Below are positions 33,602 through 43,207 of a stretch of 64,000 bases of DNA, piece by piece. The notes under the pieces were generated by a model. The model made no database searches, was not told where the DNA came from, and saw only the letters and a list, made by a program, of their open reading frames with translations. This stretch comes from SMWC01 sp045561055 (GTDB lineage: Bacteria > Pseudomonadota > Gammaproteobacteria > Steroidobacterales > Rariloculaceae): the NCBI GenBank assembly GCA_045561055.1, contig JBJKYL010000017.1:1-64000 (forward strand), written 5' to 3'. A program made the position numbers and the translations under genes. Each line of letters begins with the position of its first letter. Position 1 is the first letter of the stretch.

Positions 33602-35103
33602 GAAGACAGCTGCTGGGCGAGTTCCATAGGGTGGTGGGTGCGTAGAAGCTCTAATGTCAGTCTAACGCCGAATCCTGTCACGTTCGAGGGAATGTGGGCT
33701 AAGCCGCCTTTTGCCTGTCCAGCGCTGAGGTCGAGGTGTATCCATGGCGTACTGTCGGGGACGAATCGTGAGAGAAATCGAGCCGCTAGAATATGGTCGC
33801 CGGGTCCGGATATTGAGCATTGCTTAATGTCGGCGACATTGCTGCGAAGAAGGTCATCGTAGTCAGAATCCATTGGGAACGGCCAGACTCTCTCGCCACT
33901 CGAGACACCGGCATGACGTAATATTTGGTTTGCTGCTGCACGGTTACTAAAAATACCTGAATATCGTTCCGTAAGCGCTGCGACGCAGGTTCCTGTCAGA
34001 GTTGCGTAATCGAGCATGACAGTAGGTTTTTCCCGCGCGGCGATAGCAAGTGTGTCGGCGAGAACCATTCGACCTTCAGCATCCGTGTGTATAACCTGGA
34101 TCGTTGTTCCATTCGCTGCACAGACAATATCCTGTGATTTATAGGCGGTGGCGGAAATACGGTTCTCGGTTACTGCTAGCCAGGTGTCTACAGCGTAAGG
34201 GACTTTCAACGATGCCAACGCTATTAGAGTGCCTAGCGCTACGGCGCTACCCTGCATATCCATGTGCATGTCGAGCATGTTTTTGAAGGGTTTGAGGTTC
34301 GTTCCACCTGTATCGAAGAGGATTCCCTTGCCGACCAGCGCGACCGCCGGGTTTTCCTGCCCATTGGGACGATAACTTAGTCGAATGATTCCCGCACTGC
34401 GGCTTGCATTTCCTTGCGAGACTGCGAGAAAGGCACCAGCACCTAATGTCTTTAACTTCGTCTCATTCAAAAAACTAAACTTAATGTTGTATTGTTTTGC
34501 TAGTTCCTGAATAGCTTTTCGGTAAGTATGTGCGTCGAGTTTGTTCGGTGGTAGAGCCGTGAACCACCGAGCGATATTGTTACCGAGCGATTCGGCGCGG
34601 GTCTCTTTTAACTCGATTCGGGATTTGCAGCCTAAAAGTTTGATACTTGATAGACGTAGTTGCCTTTCTTCCTTAGATTTGAACGAAGGCATTCTGAAGG
34701 CGACCGCTTCCGCCGCAGCGATTAAGCTGATTAAGGCCTCGGTACGCCTATCTGAATCAAGCCCCGCCGTGAAGATTCCTACTGTGCGCGGATTAGTTCG
34801 CTGGCAGCTAGCAATGACTCGTCTGGCCCAGGTCAGTTGATCAAAGGCAGAATCTGCCGCGAAGATTGCTAGCGTAATTCCGGTCGCGTTATCGTTTTGT
34901 AAGTGCGATTCCACGATTGGTTTACCAGTTCGGATTAGTAGCCTCTTGAGTTGCGACCCATGTGGGATGGTCCCTAGGAGCTTACTCGATGGTTTTTCTG
35001 GCACGACGACGATAACTTGCTCCAATGAGTTCAGAATTTGCCGTGTGGGGCGACGCGGCGACTGAGAAACTTTCAGCCGAAGTAGCTTGGGTAGATCGCT
35101 CAT
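33598..35103 (-). CDS. Leucyl aminopeptidase family (M17) protein, second copy
   Basis: A dinuclear-metal aminopeptidase. The metal/catalytic set is intact: VALVGKGILFDTGGTNLKPF (Lys, Asp), MHMDMQGSAVALG (Asp) and VIHTDAEGRMVLADTL (Asp, Glu, Arg). 501 residues. It differs from the pepA-type enzyme at 59930-61438 in the N-terminal DNA-binding/regulatory part and in HTDAEGR instead of NTDAEGR, so it is a distinct paralogue. Divergence suggests another peptide specificity. It is translationally coupled to rnt downstream. Confidence 0.87.
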   Translation of the reverse strand: MSDLPKLLRLKVSQSPRRPTRQILNSLEQVIVVVPEKPSSKLLGTIPHGSQLKRLLIRTGKPIVESHLQNDNATGITLAIFAADSAFDQLTWARRVIASCQRTNPRTVGIFTAGLDSDRRTEALISLIAAAEAVAFRMPSFKSKEERQLRLSSIKLLGCKSRIELKETRAESLGNNIARWFTALPPNKLDAHTYRKAIQELAKQYNIKFSFLNETKLKTLGAGAFLAVSQGNASRSAGIIRLSYRPNGQENPAVALVGKGILFDTGGTNLKPFKNMLDMHMDMQGSAVALGTLIALASLKVPYAVDTWLAVTENRISATAYKSQDIVCAANGTTIQVIHTDAEGRMVLADTLAIAAREKPTVMLDYATLTGTCVAALTERYSGIFSNRAAANQILRHAGVSSGERVWPFPMDSDYDDLLRSNVADIKQCSISGPGDHILAARFLSRFVPDSTPWIHLDLSAGQAKGGLAHIPSNVTGFGVRLTLELLRTHHPMELAQQLSS

Positions 35104-35356
35104 AGAGACACCTTATCCAGCTATGGGAAAACCCGATGACATCGTAGCCGGACACACGTTCTCGTCGGATTGTTGATAGAAAGCTACGATCCTATCAGGA
35201 GCACCTATTGAATTCACCCACTTGTCGTAGTTAGCTCATGGACAGATAGCGGTGTTGATATTTTTGCGACTTGAACGGTCGCTGATGCTAGCTAGTACAG
35301 ATAAATTTCGGAGACGATATTTCAAACGAACTATAGATTACAGTTAATTGTTTTTA
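35104..35356. other. Intergenic stretch, nothing supported
   Basis: About 250 AT-rich bases between nth and the M17 gene. It should hold the promoter of the M17-rnt unit. No tRNA, small ORF with a ribosome binding site, or clear terminator for nth is visible. Confidence 0.25.
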
Positions 35357-35986
35357 TTATGTTTTTAATTTGTAGTTGCATAGGTCCGCTATTATGCATT
35401 CAGGGCAGAGTGGCTTACGAGCTTTGCAGATGTAGCGACCATGCAGGATCAACCAGTGATGTGCGTCCCGTTTGAATTCTTCGGGTGTTACTTTCTCCAG
35501 TTTTCTCTCGACGATACGCACATTCTTACCGGGTGCGAGTCCAGTCCGGTTTGCGATACGGAATATATGTGTATCGACGGCGATAGTTGGTTCTCCGAAT
35601 GCGGTGTTCAAAATCACGTTTGCGGTTTTTCGGCCGACCCCCGGAAGCGCTTCTAGAGAAGCGCGGTCTCGTGGGACTTTCGCGCTGTGGCGTTTTAGAA
35701 GTATCTTACTCGTTGCGATGATATTTTTTGCTTTACCATTGAATAGACCAATTGTCTTTATATAAGACTTCAACTTTTGTTCGCCTAGTTTCACCATGGC
35801 GCTAGGAGTTTTAGCAACCTTAAATAATTTTCCTGTGGCCTTATTGACGCTTGTATCTGTCGCTTGTGCCGAAAGGATGACGCTGATAAGTAGCTGATAT
35901 GGGGTGCGGTATTTTAGCTCGGTAGTTGGGTTAGGGTTGTTTTTCGCTAACCGAGAATAGAGATCGTTGCGTTTTTCGTTATTCAC
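35357..35986 (-). CDS. nth: Endonuclease III
   Basis: A DNA glycosylase/AP lyase that removes oxidised pyrimidines. Helix-hairpin-helix LEALPGVGRKTANVILNTAF with catalytic Lys, IAVDTHIFRIANR with catalytic Asp, and the [4Fe-4S] ligand set in CKARKPLCPECIIADLC. 209 residues, complete. It is the last gene of the metG-rnf cluster, 26 nt after rnfE, the standard gammaproteobacterial order. Confidence 0.96.
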   Translation of the reverse strand: MNNEKRNDLYSRLAKNNPNPTTELKYRTPYQLLISVILSAQATDTSVNKATGKLFKVAKTPSAMVKLGEQKLKSYIKTIGLFNGKAKNIIATSKILLKRHSAKVPRDRASLEALPGVGRKTANVILNTAFGEPTIAVDTHIFRIANRTGLAPGKNVRIVERKLEKVTPEEFKRDAHHWLILHGRYICKARKPLCPECIIADLCNYKLKT

Positions 35987-36012
35987 GATGGTGATTTTGG
36001 TTACCTTGTTAT

Positions 36013-36654
36013 TTAATCTTCGGTATCAATGCGTTCGTCGCTGAGATAGTTCCTAAGAGCTATTAACAGGGCAAGACCGAAAAATGCGCCAGGTGGCAAT
36101 GCAACCGCGAGAAGACCATCGAAAGGTAGATCCAAATAGATATCAGTAGCGCTTTTACCGACTAGTTGATCCATTCCCGCGAACAGTGTGCCCTGGCCTA
36201 CGGCCTCTCTGAAAGTTCCGAGGGCGACTAACGCGAAGGTAAAACCGATCCCCGTGCTGAGCCCGCTTAGTGCAGCTACACCTGCGGAGTGACGGCTCGC
36301 TACTACTTCGGCTTGGGCAAGGATCGCACAATTTGTGACGATTAGGGGGATGAATAGCCCAAGAGTCTGATGTAGTGCGTATAGATATGCGTTAGTCATG
36401 AGGTCAACGATCGTTACTAGTGAGGCGATGATCATGACGAATACGATAATACGGGTGGCAGGTATCAGTGTCCGGCGTATCAGTGAGACGGTGACGTTTG
36501 TGATTACGATTACGGTCGTGGTTGCCAGTCCTAAAGCTAATCCATTCGTGAACGTACTTGTAATTGCTAACAGCGGACAGAGTCCGAGTAGTTGCACCAA
36601 CGCTGGATTATTTCGCCAGAGGCCGTTGAAGATAACCGCCTTTACCTCACTCAT
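36013..36654 (-). CDS. rsxE: Rnf/Rsx electron transport complex subunit E
   Basis: A membrane subunit of the Rnf complex, which couples electron flow between NADH and ferredoxin to Na+/H+ movement. In E. coli the Rsx form keeps SoxR reduced. Recognised by LWRNNPALVQLLGLCPLLAI, IPATRIIVFVMIIASLVTIV, LGLFIPLIVTNCAIL and PPGAFFGLALLIAL; about six helices. The paired Cys (GLCPLL and TNCAIL) in half-helices, mirrored in RnfA, are the ligands of the membrane-embedded iron centre. Its start overlaps rnfG by eight bases. Confidence 0.95.
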   Translation of the reverse strand: MSEVKAVIFNGLWRNNPALVQLLGLCPLLAITSTFTNGLALGLATTTVIVITNVTVSLIRRTLIPATRIIVFVMIIASLVTIVDLMTNAYLYALHQTLGLFIPLIVTNCAILAQAEVVASRHSAGVAALSGLSTGIGFTFALVALGTFREAVGQGTLFAGMDQLVGKSATDIYLDLPFDGLLAVALPPGAFFGLALLIALRNYLSDERIDTED

Positions 36655-37294
36655 TGGCTCCCCTAGTTAATGTAGTGATACTGAAAAGTTCGTTTTTGTG
36701 GCGTTCGAAATAAAGTAATGTTTTGTGAACTCCGTCTACGATAGCGCGTGGTGTTATGGTTGCGCCGGTCAGCGCGTCAAATGACCCGTTATCCTGTTTG
36801 ACTGCCCAGCTTTCTAGAGGCGGTGACGTTAAGGTCGTTCCTTCGAACCCTATAACCCAGTTAGATTTATCGATATCAATTGCATCGCCGAGTCCAGGTG
36901 TTTCTTTGTGATCCGTTACACGAACACCGCTCACCATACCATCAACAGTCACGCCGATTAGTAGTCGGATAGGTCCGTTGTAGCCGCGTGGAGCAACACT
37001 TGAGAATAGGGCTGCGATTGGCTGGCCCGATAGTGTAGCGATGAAAACATCCAAAGGCTCGACGCTACCGAGAAGTTTGGGATCGTGCACAGATATCTGG
37101 CTACTGATCAGGTCGTTGTTGTAACTGGATGGATCGAGAACTTCATGCAGTGATTGTATTAAGAGTGCTCGGTGGTTTTCTGCGATACGTTCGTGGCTGA
37201 TCTCGTGACTCCCCGTCACAAGCATCGCTGATACAATCGAGATTAACGAGATAGAGGTAATCGCCCGTAATATCTGTGATTTAGTTGTGGCCAT
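36647..37294 (-). CDS. rsxG: Rnf/Rsx complex subunit G
   Basis: A periplasm-facing flavoprotein subunit with one N-terminal membrane anchor (ITSISLISIVSAMLVTGSHE). GYNGPIRLLIGVTVDGMVSG, VTDHKETPGLGDAID and the covalent-FMN motif TGATIT (Thr) near residue 180 identify it. 215 residues. It overlaps rnfD by 14 bases and rnfE by eight, showing tight coupling. Confidence 0.94.
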   Translation of the reverse strand: MATTKSQILRAITSISLISIVSAMLVTGSHEISHERIAENHRALLIQSLHEVLDPSSYNNDLISSQISVHDPKLLGSVEPLDVFIATLSGQPIAALFSSVAPRGYNGPIRLLIGVTVDGMVSGVRVTDHKETPGLGDAIDIDKSNWVIGFEGTTLTSPPLESWAVKQDNGSFDALTGATITPRAIVDGVHKTLLYFERHKNELFSITTLTRGANE

Positions 37295-38321
37295 ATATTC
37301 GAGGTTGCGTGTATCGATCTAGTAATGGGACTGCTGCATTCATAAGTAATACAGCGAATGCTAGCCCTTCCGGGTAGCCGCCCCAAGTTCGAATAGAGAA
37401 AGTCAGAGCTCCAATCCCGGCACCATAGATCAGTCGGCCTCTGTTAGTTGTTGCAGCAGTCACCGGATCAGTAGCGATGAAGAATGCACCGAGCATTGTT
37501 GCGCCGTTGAATAAGTGAAAACTAGGGGAAGCGTAACGATCCGGATCAATTGCATTAAAGATAATTGCGCAACTGATGAGACTGGCTATTAGTGAGACGG
37601 GGATATGCCAGCGAATAACGCCACGATAAAGCAGGTATAGACCGCCAAGGGCGATACAGACGTTGATCCACTCCCAGCCGCGACCTCCATAAGTTCCAAA
37701 CAGAGTGGAGTTCTGAATCTCGCCAAGCACACGCAATTCCGCTAAGCCTTCCTTGACTTGATCGAGCGGTGTTGCTTGCGTGAGTGAGTCGATATTAAGT
37801 TGGGGAGTAAGGTTACCGGTGACCGTATAAGTCAGATATTCCCGGAGTCCGAGTTGGTGGTTCGCGATTTCGCTTCCGGCAGGCGGTAGCCATTGTGTCA
37901 TCTCGATAGGAAATGAGATCAGTAGGATTACATAGCCGACCATTGCCGGATTAAAAAGATTTGATCCCAACCCCCCGTAGAGATGTTTTGCCAGAATTAT
38001 TGCCAGTCCGGCGCCAAACGCTGGTAACCACCAGGGTACAAGCGGCGGCAGTGCAAACGCTAGTAGGATGGCGGTAACAACGGCGCTTAGATCAGTAATA
38101 CTAGGATTTATCGGTAGTCCCCTAATTCGCAGTATGACCGTCTCAGCGGCCAGTGCGGTGGCAACGGCAATCGTGATGTTAATCAATAAGCCCCAACCGA
38201 AGAACCAGATGTAGACCGTAGTTCCCGGAATAAGAGCATAGAGAACACGACCCATTACTAATTGTAGACTCGGCGTTGGCATAACGTGTGGAGCGGGTCG
38301 ACGCGCGAATGTCATCGTCAT
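37281..38321 (-). CDS. rsxD: Rnf/Rsx complex subunit D
   Basis: An integral membrane subunit with about ten helices and a covalently bound FMN. The FMN threonine lies in NGATMLGAFFIATDPVTAAT. Other blocks: LSAVVTAILLAFALPPLVPW, NLFNPAMVGYVILLISFP, FGTYGGRGWEWINVCIALGG and SIRTWGGYPEGLAFAVLLMN. 346 residues. It lies 5 nt after rnfC. Confidence 0.95.
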   Translation of the reverse strand: MTMTFARRPAPHVMPTPSLQLVMGRVLYALIPGTTVYIWFFGWGLLINITIAVATALAAETVILRIRGLPINPSITDLSAVVTAILLAFALPPLVPWWLPAFGAGLAIILAKHLYGGLGSNLFNPAMVGYVILLISFPIEMTQWLPPAGSEIANHQLGLREYLTYTVTGNLTPQLNIDSLTQATPLDQVKEGLAELRVLGEIQNSTLFGTYGGRGWEWINVCIALGGLYLLYRGVIRWHIPVSLIASLISCAIIFNAIDPDRYASPSFHLFNGATMLGAFFIATDPVTAATTNRGRLIYGAGIGALTFSIRTWGGYPEGLAFAVLLMNAAVPLLDRYTQPRIYGHN

Positions 38322-38326
38322 CGATA

Positions 38327-39859
38327 TTAATCCCTATCGTTGACTAAAGAGCGTTGCCGCTGTACTCGGTCGATAGCTGCTTCGATGGCTTCCTGTCGCG
38401 AATCCGAGTTTTCAGCTACTCGCGCTTTCAGGTCATTACGAAACTTTTCGGTCTGCTCATCCTGCAGTTTCAAGCGTCTCTGCTTGTTTGTGTAGCGGAG
38501 CTGTGAGGTTTCTGCGAGCTGCTGGTGTAATGTGTGCCTATGTTGAGCATTTCTAGCGTTTCGGAAATACTCGGTTAGCGGTATCTGGCTGGGACATACA
38601 ACGTCACAGCAGCCGCACTGAATGCAGTCCCTTAGGCTGAGGGAATCCAGTTTCTGGAAGTCGAAGTTTTTGGAGGGCGATAATAGCTCTTGGGGTAATA
38701 GTCGGACCGGACAAACTTCCGCACAATCGCCACAGCGAATACAGGGGGACTCTTGATAGCTTGTGCGAACCTCATCGTCGGTTGATGCGATTACGCAGTT
38801 GGTAGCTTTCGTTAACGGCAGTTCGTCCGATGACACGGCATAACCCATCATACTGCCCCCAAGAATTAATCTAGTAGCCCCTTTCGTATAACCACCGCAA
38901 TGCTGGATCAACTCCCGTATCGGTGTTCCGATAGGGACTTCGACATTCTGCGGGTTTCGGACCCCCTTGCCGGTAACGGTGACAATCCTTGATGTAATTG
39001 GTTTTGCTTCACGAACAAGCTCACCAAGCGCGAAGGCAGTACCAACATTCTGGCAAACGCAGCCGATCTCTATCGGGTATAGCCCGCTTGGAACTTCCTT
39101 TCCGACCAGCAGTTCGACCAGTTGTCGTTCGCCACCGGCGGGGTATTTAATAGTAACTGCAGCGATTTTTATGCGTTCGTCGCCTAATTCGCTGATTTCT
39201 GTTTGCATAGCTTCAATAGCTTGCGGTTTATCGCGCTCAATCGCTATCAAACAGTTCTCAGGATTGAGTAAATCTATCATTGCCTGGACGCCCAGAAGTA
39301 TCTCTGGTGAGTGTTCGCGCATCAGCATGTCATCACAACTAATGTAGGGTTCGCATTCAGCACCGTTGATAATTAACGTGTCACAGATTGTTTTTGTGTC
39401 GAGCTTTATCGCCGTTGGAAATGCCGCACCACCCAGACCTACGATGCCAGCGTCTCGTATGGTCTGTAAGCGGTGAGTGTGTATGTCGGGCCACGGATAC
39501 TGTCGTTCGGTTGGTTCTTCAGTTGTGTCGCTATCTACATCAAGCAGGATGCATTGTGATTCGATGAGATCGGTTCCGCTAGGTATTGGTCTTTTTTCAA
39601 GAGCCACAACTACGCCGGCTCTTGCCGTGTGGATCGCGGCTGAAAATATACTGTCCGACTGACCTACCATTTGACCATTACGTACGCGTTCCCCGACGGT
39701 TACGGTTGGTATAGCCGGTGGGCCGGGGTGCTGCTTCATCGGAATTATGAGCTGATTAGGTATGAGATCGCGATTTATAGGAAATGCCGTTGAGAGTTCC
39801 TTGTTAGGAGCGAGACGTATGCCACCTGTCATGCCGCGATAGATTTGATATTCAGTCAT
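38327..39859 (-). CDS. rsxC: Rnf/Rsx complex subunit C
   Basis: The NADH-binding, FMN- and iron-sulfur subunit. GLGGAAFPTAIKL and NGAECEPYISCDD are the NuoF-like nucleotide/FMN site. A SLBB region follows, then two [4Fe-4S] sites: CIRCGDCAEVCPV and CIQCGCCDVVCPSQIPLTEY. 510 residues, so it lacks the long Ala/Lys-rich repeated tail that extends E. coli RsxC; the ending is a short Arg/Gln-rich helix. It overlaps rnfB by eight bases. Confidence 0.95.
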   Translation of the reverse strand: MTEYQIYRGMTGGIRLAPNKELSTAFPINRDLIPNQLIIPMKQHPGPPAIPTVTVGERVRNGQMVGQSDSIFSAAIHTARAGVVVALEKRPIPSGTDLIESQCILLDVDSDTTEEPTERQYPWPDIHTHRLQTIRDAGIVGLGGAAFPTAIKLDTKTICDTLIINGAECEPYISCDDMLMREHSPEILLGVQAMIDLLNPENCLIAIERDKPQAIEAMQTEISELGDERIKIAAVTIKYPAGGERQLVELLVGKEVPSGLYPIEIGCVCQNVGTAFALGELVREAKPITSRIVTVTGKGVRNPQNVEVPIGTPIRELIQHCGGYTKGATRLILGGSMMGYAVSSDELPLTKATNCVIASTDDEVRTSYQESPCIRCGDCAEVCPVRLLPQELLSPSKNFDFQKLDSLSLRDCIQCGCCDVVCPSQIPLTEYFRNARNAQHRHTLHQQLAETSQLRYTNKQRRLKLQDEQTEKFRNDLKARVAENSDSRQEAIEAAIDRVQRQRSLVNDRD

Positions 39860-40349
39860 TGCGGGAGGCTAATTCAATACAGTCTACAGGACAGGGAGGT
39901 AAGCAAAGTTCACAGCCAGTACAGTGAATAGCGATTACCGTATGCATCATTTGTGGGACTCCAGCGATGGCATCTACGGGACAGACCCGTGAACAGAGGT
40001 TGCAACCGATGCAGAGATTTTCATCGATCCAAGCTACTTGATCGAGACTGGCCTGGCCAAGATCCTCGCGCAATTTTTTTGTCGGCAGGCCCATGATGTT
40101 TGCGAGCTCGCGGATCGTTTCTGTCCCGCCCGGCGGACAGCGATTGATTGGCACGCTACCACTTGCTATCGCTTCAGCATAAGCACGACATCCGGCATAT
40201 CCACACTGACCACACTGAATTCGAGGTAGAAGTTGTTCCAGTTGGTCGACAATGGGCTCAGACTCTGGCAGGAAGAAGCGATTGCCGATAACGAGGAGCG
40301 CGGCGAGCAAGATTACAAGTCCGGCGAGAAAGACTGTCCCGATAAGCAT
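39852..40349 (-). CDS. rsxB: Rnf/Rsx complex subunit B
   Basis: An iron-sulfur subunit, anchored by an N-terminal helix (VFLAGLVILLAALLVIGNRF). Then a four-Cys Fe-S domain (RIQCGQCGYAGCRAYAEAIA and NRCPPGG) and two ferredoxin clusters (CIGCNLCSRVCPVDAI and CTGCELCLPPCPVDCIEL). 165 residues, a normal short RnfB. Its ATG overlaps the last base of rnfA. Confidence 0.96.
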   Translation of the reverse strand: MLIGTVFLAGLVILLAALLVIGNRFFLPESEPIVDQLEQLLPRIQCGQCGYAGCRAYAEAIASGSVPINRCPPGGTETIRELANIMGLPTKKLREDLGQASLDQVAWIDENLCIGCNLCSRVCPVDAIAGVPQMMHTVIAIHCTGCELCLPPCPVDCIELASRND

Positions 40350-40930
40350 TATAGGCGCAGAAAGCCAGTAAAGCCGAAGAATGCCATAGACATAATGCCG
40401 GCGGTCACAAGCGCAATTGGAGTACCTTGAAACGGTTTAGGAATGTCCGCGTCATTGAGCCGTTCACGCAGGCCGCTGAGTAGCGTTAGTACGATACCGA
40501 AACCAAGTGACGCCCCCGCGCCGAAGAATAGCGCGGATAGCAGCGTCCGTTGTTCGGTAGAGTTCAATAGTGCTACACCAAGTACCGCGCAGTTACTTGC
40601 TATCAACGGAATATAGAGCCCGAGAACACGATGGAGTAGAGGTGAAATTCGGCGCAAGAGTAATTCGGTGAATTGGACGGCTGCACCGATCACAAGAATA
40701 AAGGCGATTAAACGTAGGTAGGTCAGGTTAAATGGAATAAGCACGTAGTTCTCGATGAGATAACTGAGCCCTGACGCTAGTGTCAATACTAGACCTGTGG
40801 CTAAAGCCATGCCTACTGCACCGTCCATACGGTTAGATGCGCCCAAAAAAGGACACAGCCCTAGAAACTGGACTAAAACGAAGTTATTTACCAATGCTGC
40901 AGCAAAAATTATAAGCAACAACTCCATCAT
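40349..40930 (-). CDS. rsxA: Rnf/Rsx complex subunit A
   Basis: A membrane subunit homologous to RnfE with inverted topology. NNFVLVQFLGLCPFLGASNR and LGLYIPLIASNCAVLGVALL carry the two Cys that bind the shared iron centre; LSGLRERLNDADIPKPFQGT is the conserved loop. 193 residues, about six helices. First gene of the rnf series, only 5 nt after metG, so metG and rnf are likely on one transcript. Confidence 0.96.
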   Translation of the reverse strand: MMELLLIIFAAALVNNFVLVQFLGLCPFLGASNRMDGAVGMALATGLVLTLASGLSYLIENYVLIPFNLTYLRLIAFILVIGAAVQFTELLLRRISPLLHRVLGLYIPLIASNCAVLGVALLNSTEQRTLLSALFFGAGASLGFGIVLTLLSGLRERLNDADIPKPFQGTPIALVTAGIMSMAFFGFTGFLRL

Positions 40931-40935
40931 GGTAT

Positions 40936-42939
40936 TTAGGTAACCTTCATTCCGGGTATCGCACCACTGTCTATGCTCAGTAGAAAGATTTCCTCACCGC
41001 CAGGTCCTCCGGCTAGAATCATGCCCTCTGAAATACCAAAGCGCATCTTTCTCGGCTTTAGGTTATCGACTGTTACCACTAGGCGGCCCTTGAGATCCTC
41101 AGGGCTATACGCTGACCGAATGCCGGAAAATATTTGTCGTTTGTTGTCGCCGAGATCGATACGGAGTTTCAATAGCTTGTCGGCTCCGTCCACATAGCTA
41201 GCCTCTAGGACGCGTGCTACACGCAGGTCAATCTTGGAAAAATAATCAAAATCTATTTGTTCTTGTTTTTCCTTACTGCTTGTGGTGCTAGCGTCGTCCG
41301 TGCTTTGAGATTCTTCAATCATCGCTTCAACTTCCTTAGGATCGATGCGCTCGAGCAAACTCTCGAAACGTTTTATGGTATGTCCTAGGAGCGGAGACTG
41401 GGCGTCGTCCCAAACTAATGGGTCGATGGCCAGGAACGCTTCGGCTCTCTCTGCTATACCAGGAATAACCGGTTTCAAATAAATAACAAGCGTGCGGAAT
41501 AGGTTGATACCAAGCGTAGTAATTCCTAAAACTTTGTCGGCTTGTGATTTCTCTTTGGCCTTGAGCCAAGGTTTTTCATCGTCGATATACTGGTTGGCTT
41601 TGTCGGCGAGGCTCATGATTCGACGTATAGCGCGTGAATAGTTGCGTTCCTCGTAATCTAAGGATATCTCGTTGCCTGCAGCTGCGAATTCAGAAAATAA
41701 TTCGTCATTCGGTAGTTGGTCGGCCAATGCCCCCGCATTTTGACGATGAACGAATCCAGCGCAACGGCTACCGATGTTGATTAGTTTACCGACTAGGTCT
41801 GAGTTCACGCGTGCGATGAAATCATCCATATTTAGGTCAAGGTCGTCTGCGGTCGGTCCTAATTTAGCGGAAAGGTAATAGCGTAGGCAGTCGGGCTCCA
41901 AGTATTTGGCAAATGTTGAGGCCATGATAAACGTGCCTCTGGATTTAGACATTTTCAATCCGTCCACGGTTAAGAAACCGTGAGCGAATACACCGGACGG
42001 TTTTCGATAGCCTGCACCGCTGAGAACCGCCGGCCAGAACAAGGTGTGGAAGTAGACGATGTCCTTACCGATAAAGTGGTAAAGCTCAGCGGTGCTTGCT
42101 GGATTCCAGAACTCACCGAAGCTGAGGTTGGACCGTCGGCATAGATCGAGGAAACTTCCCATATAGCCGATCAGGGCGTCGAACCAGACGTAAAAGTACT
42201 TCCCAATTTCGCCTGGTATTTCAAAACCAAAGTACGGGCTATCGCGTGAGATGTCCCAGTCCCTGAGCCCCATTTCGAACCACTCCTCGAGTTTCCGTGC
42301 TAGCGCTTCGTCTACATGTTGTGGTACCCAGGACCGCAGCTCTTCTTCAAAATCGCCGAGTTTAAAGAATATATGCTCCGATTCCCGTACCGAGGGCGTT
42401 GTTCCAGAGACCACGGAAACCGGGTTTATGAGATCTAGAGGTGTGTACGTAGCGCTACAGTTCTCACAGGAATCCCCGTATTGATCCGGCGCTTGGCATT
42501 CGGGGCATTTGCCTCGAACATAGCGATCGGGCAAGAACATCTGTTTTTGCTGATCATAGGCCTGCTTGATAGTGTTTCGCCGAATGTGGCCTGCCTTGAG
42601 CAGGCGCCGGTACAATTCTTCGGCCATTTCCTGATTCGCGTCGGTGTGCGTAGTTACGTAGTTATCTACGCTGATACGGAAACGACAGAAGTCCTCTTGG
42701 TGGCTTGCGGCTACCTCCTCCAGCAGTGTCTCGGGTGAAATTCCAGCGGCGTCCGCGCGGAGCATCGTTGGCGTGCCGTGCGCATCACTCGCGCAGACGA
42801 ATAAACAGCGATGACCCCGCATTCTTTGGAAACGTGCCCACACGTCGGTCTGCGTGTATTCGACGATGTGTCCAATATGTAGCGGCGCATTAGCGTAGGG
42901 TAGCGCGGCTGTAAGCAATATGTCTCGATACTGGACCAA
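40936..42939 (-). CDS. metG: Methionyl-tRNA synthetase
   Basis: A class I synthetase charging tRNA-Met. The HIGH signature is LPYANAPLHIGHIVEYTQTD, the zinc knuckles are in CPECQAPDQYGDSCENC, and KMSKS is LKMSKSRGTFI. The C-terminal tRNA-binding (EMAP-II/Trbp111-like) domain starts at about residue 565 (FDYFSKIDLRVARVLEASYV) and makes the enzyme a dimer. 667 residues, complete. Divergent from apbC, the usual gammaproteobacterial arrangement. Confidence 0.97.
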   Translation of the reverse strand: MVQYRDILLTAALPYANAPLHIGHIVEYTQTDVWARFQRMRGHRCLFVCASDAHGTPTMLRADAAGISPETLLEEVAASHQEDFCRFRISVDNYVTTHTDANQEMAEELYRRLLKAGHIRRNTIKQAYDQQKQMFLPDRYVRGKCPECQAPDQYGDSCENCSATYTPLDLINPVSVVSGTTPSVRESEHIFFKLGDFEEELRSWVPQHVDEALARKLEEWFEMGLRDWDISRDSPYFGFEIPGEIGKYFYVWFDALIGYMGSFLDLCRRSNLSFGEFWNPASTAELYHFIGKDIVYFHTLFWPAVLSGAGYRKPSGVFAHGFLTVDGLKMSKSRGTFIMASTFAKYLEPDCLRYYLSAKLGPTADDLDLNMDDFIARVNSDLVGKLINIGSRCAGFVHRQNAGALADQLPNDELFSEFAAAGNEISLDYEERNYSRAIRRIMSLADKANQYIDDEKPWLKAKEKSQADKVLGITTLGINLFRTLVIYLKPVIPGIAERAEAFLAIDPLVWDDAQSPLLGHTIKRFESLLERIDPKEVEAMIEESQSTDDASTTSSKEKQEQIDFDYFSKIDLRVARVLEASYVDGADKLLKLRIDLGDNKRQIFSGIRSAYSPEDLKGRLVVTVDNLKPRKMRFGISEGMILAGGPGGEEIFLLSIDSGAIPGMKVT

Positions 42940-43159
42940 CTTATGAAACTCCTAAGTGAACGGAGGAGCGACGATCTCCATTGATTGACGTCGCGTAAAA
43001 GAAAATCTGTTCTACTTGCGATTATGCCATCGGCGTGTCTGGGATGCTGCCTAAGACAGCTCTTTAATATGGGCTAGCAAGATTATCCGGGTATTGTTTA
43101 AAACAGAAACGGCCTTAAAGTTTTCAAGGCTAAAACGGCTATCCAAAATACCTGTGAGC

Positions 43160-43199
43160 ACCCTACTTTAGGGTACAATCTCGTCCGCCTAAAGGAGGG
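43160..43199 (+). promoter_or_regulatory. Likely promoter and leader of apbC-dcd
   Basis: A 6-bp inverted repeat ACCCTA-CTT-TAGGGT (43160-43174) runs into TACAAT (43174-43179), a good -10 box, with no convincing -35. The strong Shine-Dalgarno AAAGGAGG (43191-43198) precedes ATG 43208. The hairpin at the -10/-20 region could be an operator. Confidence 0.3.
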
Positions 43200-43207
43200 A
43201 TCACCCT

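Noticed and set aside
43190..43207. AAGGAGGGATCACC resembling the 16S rRNA 3' tail
   Set aside because: It is a strong Shine-Dalgarno directly before apbC; the GATCACC match is short and probably chance, and no rRNA sequence surrounds it.
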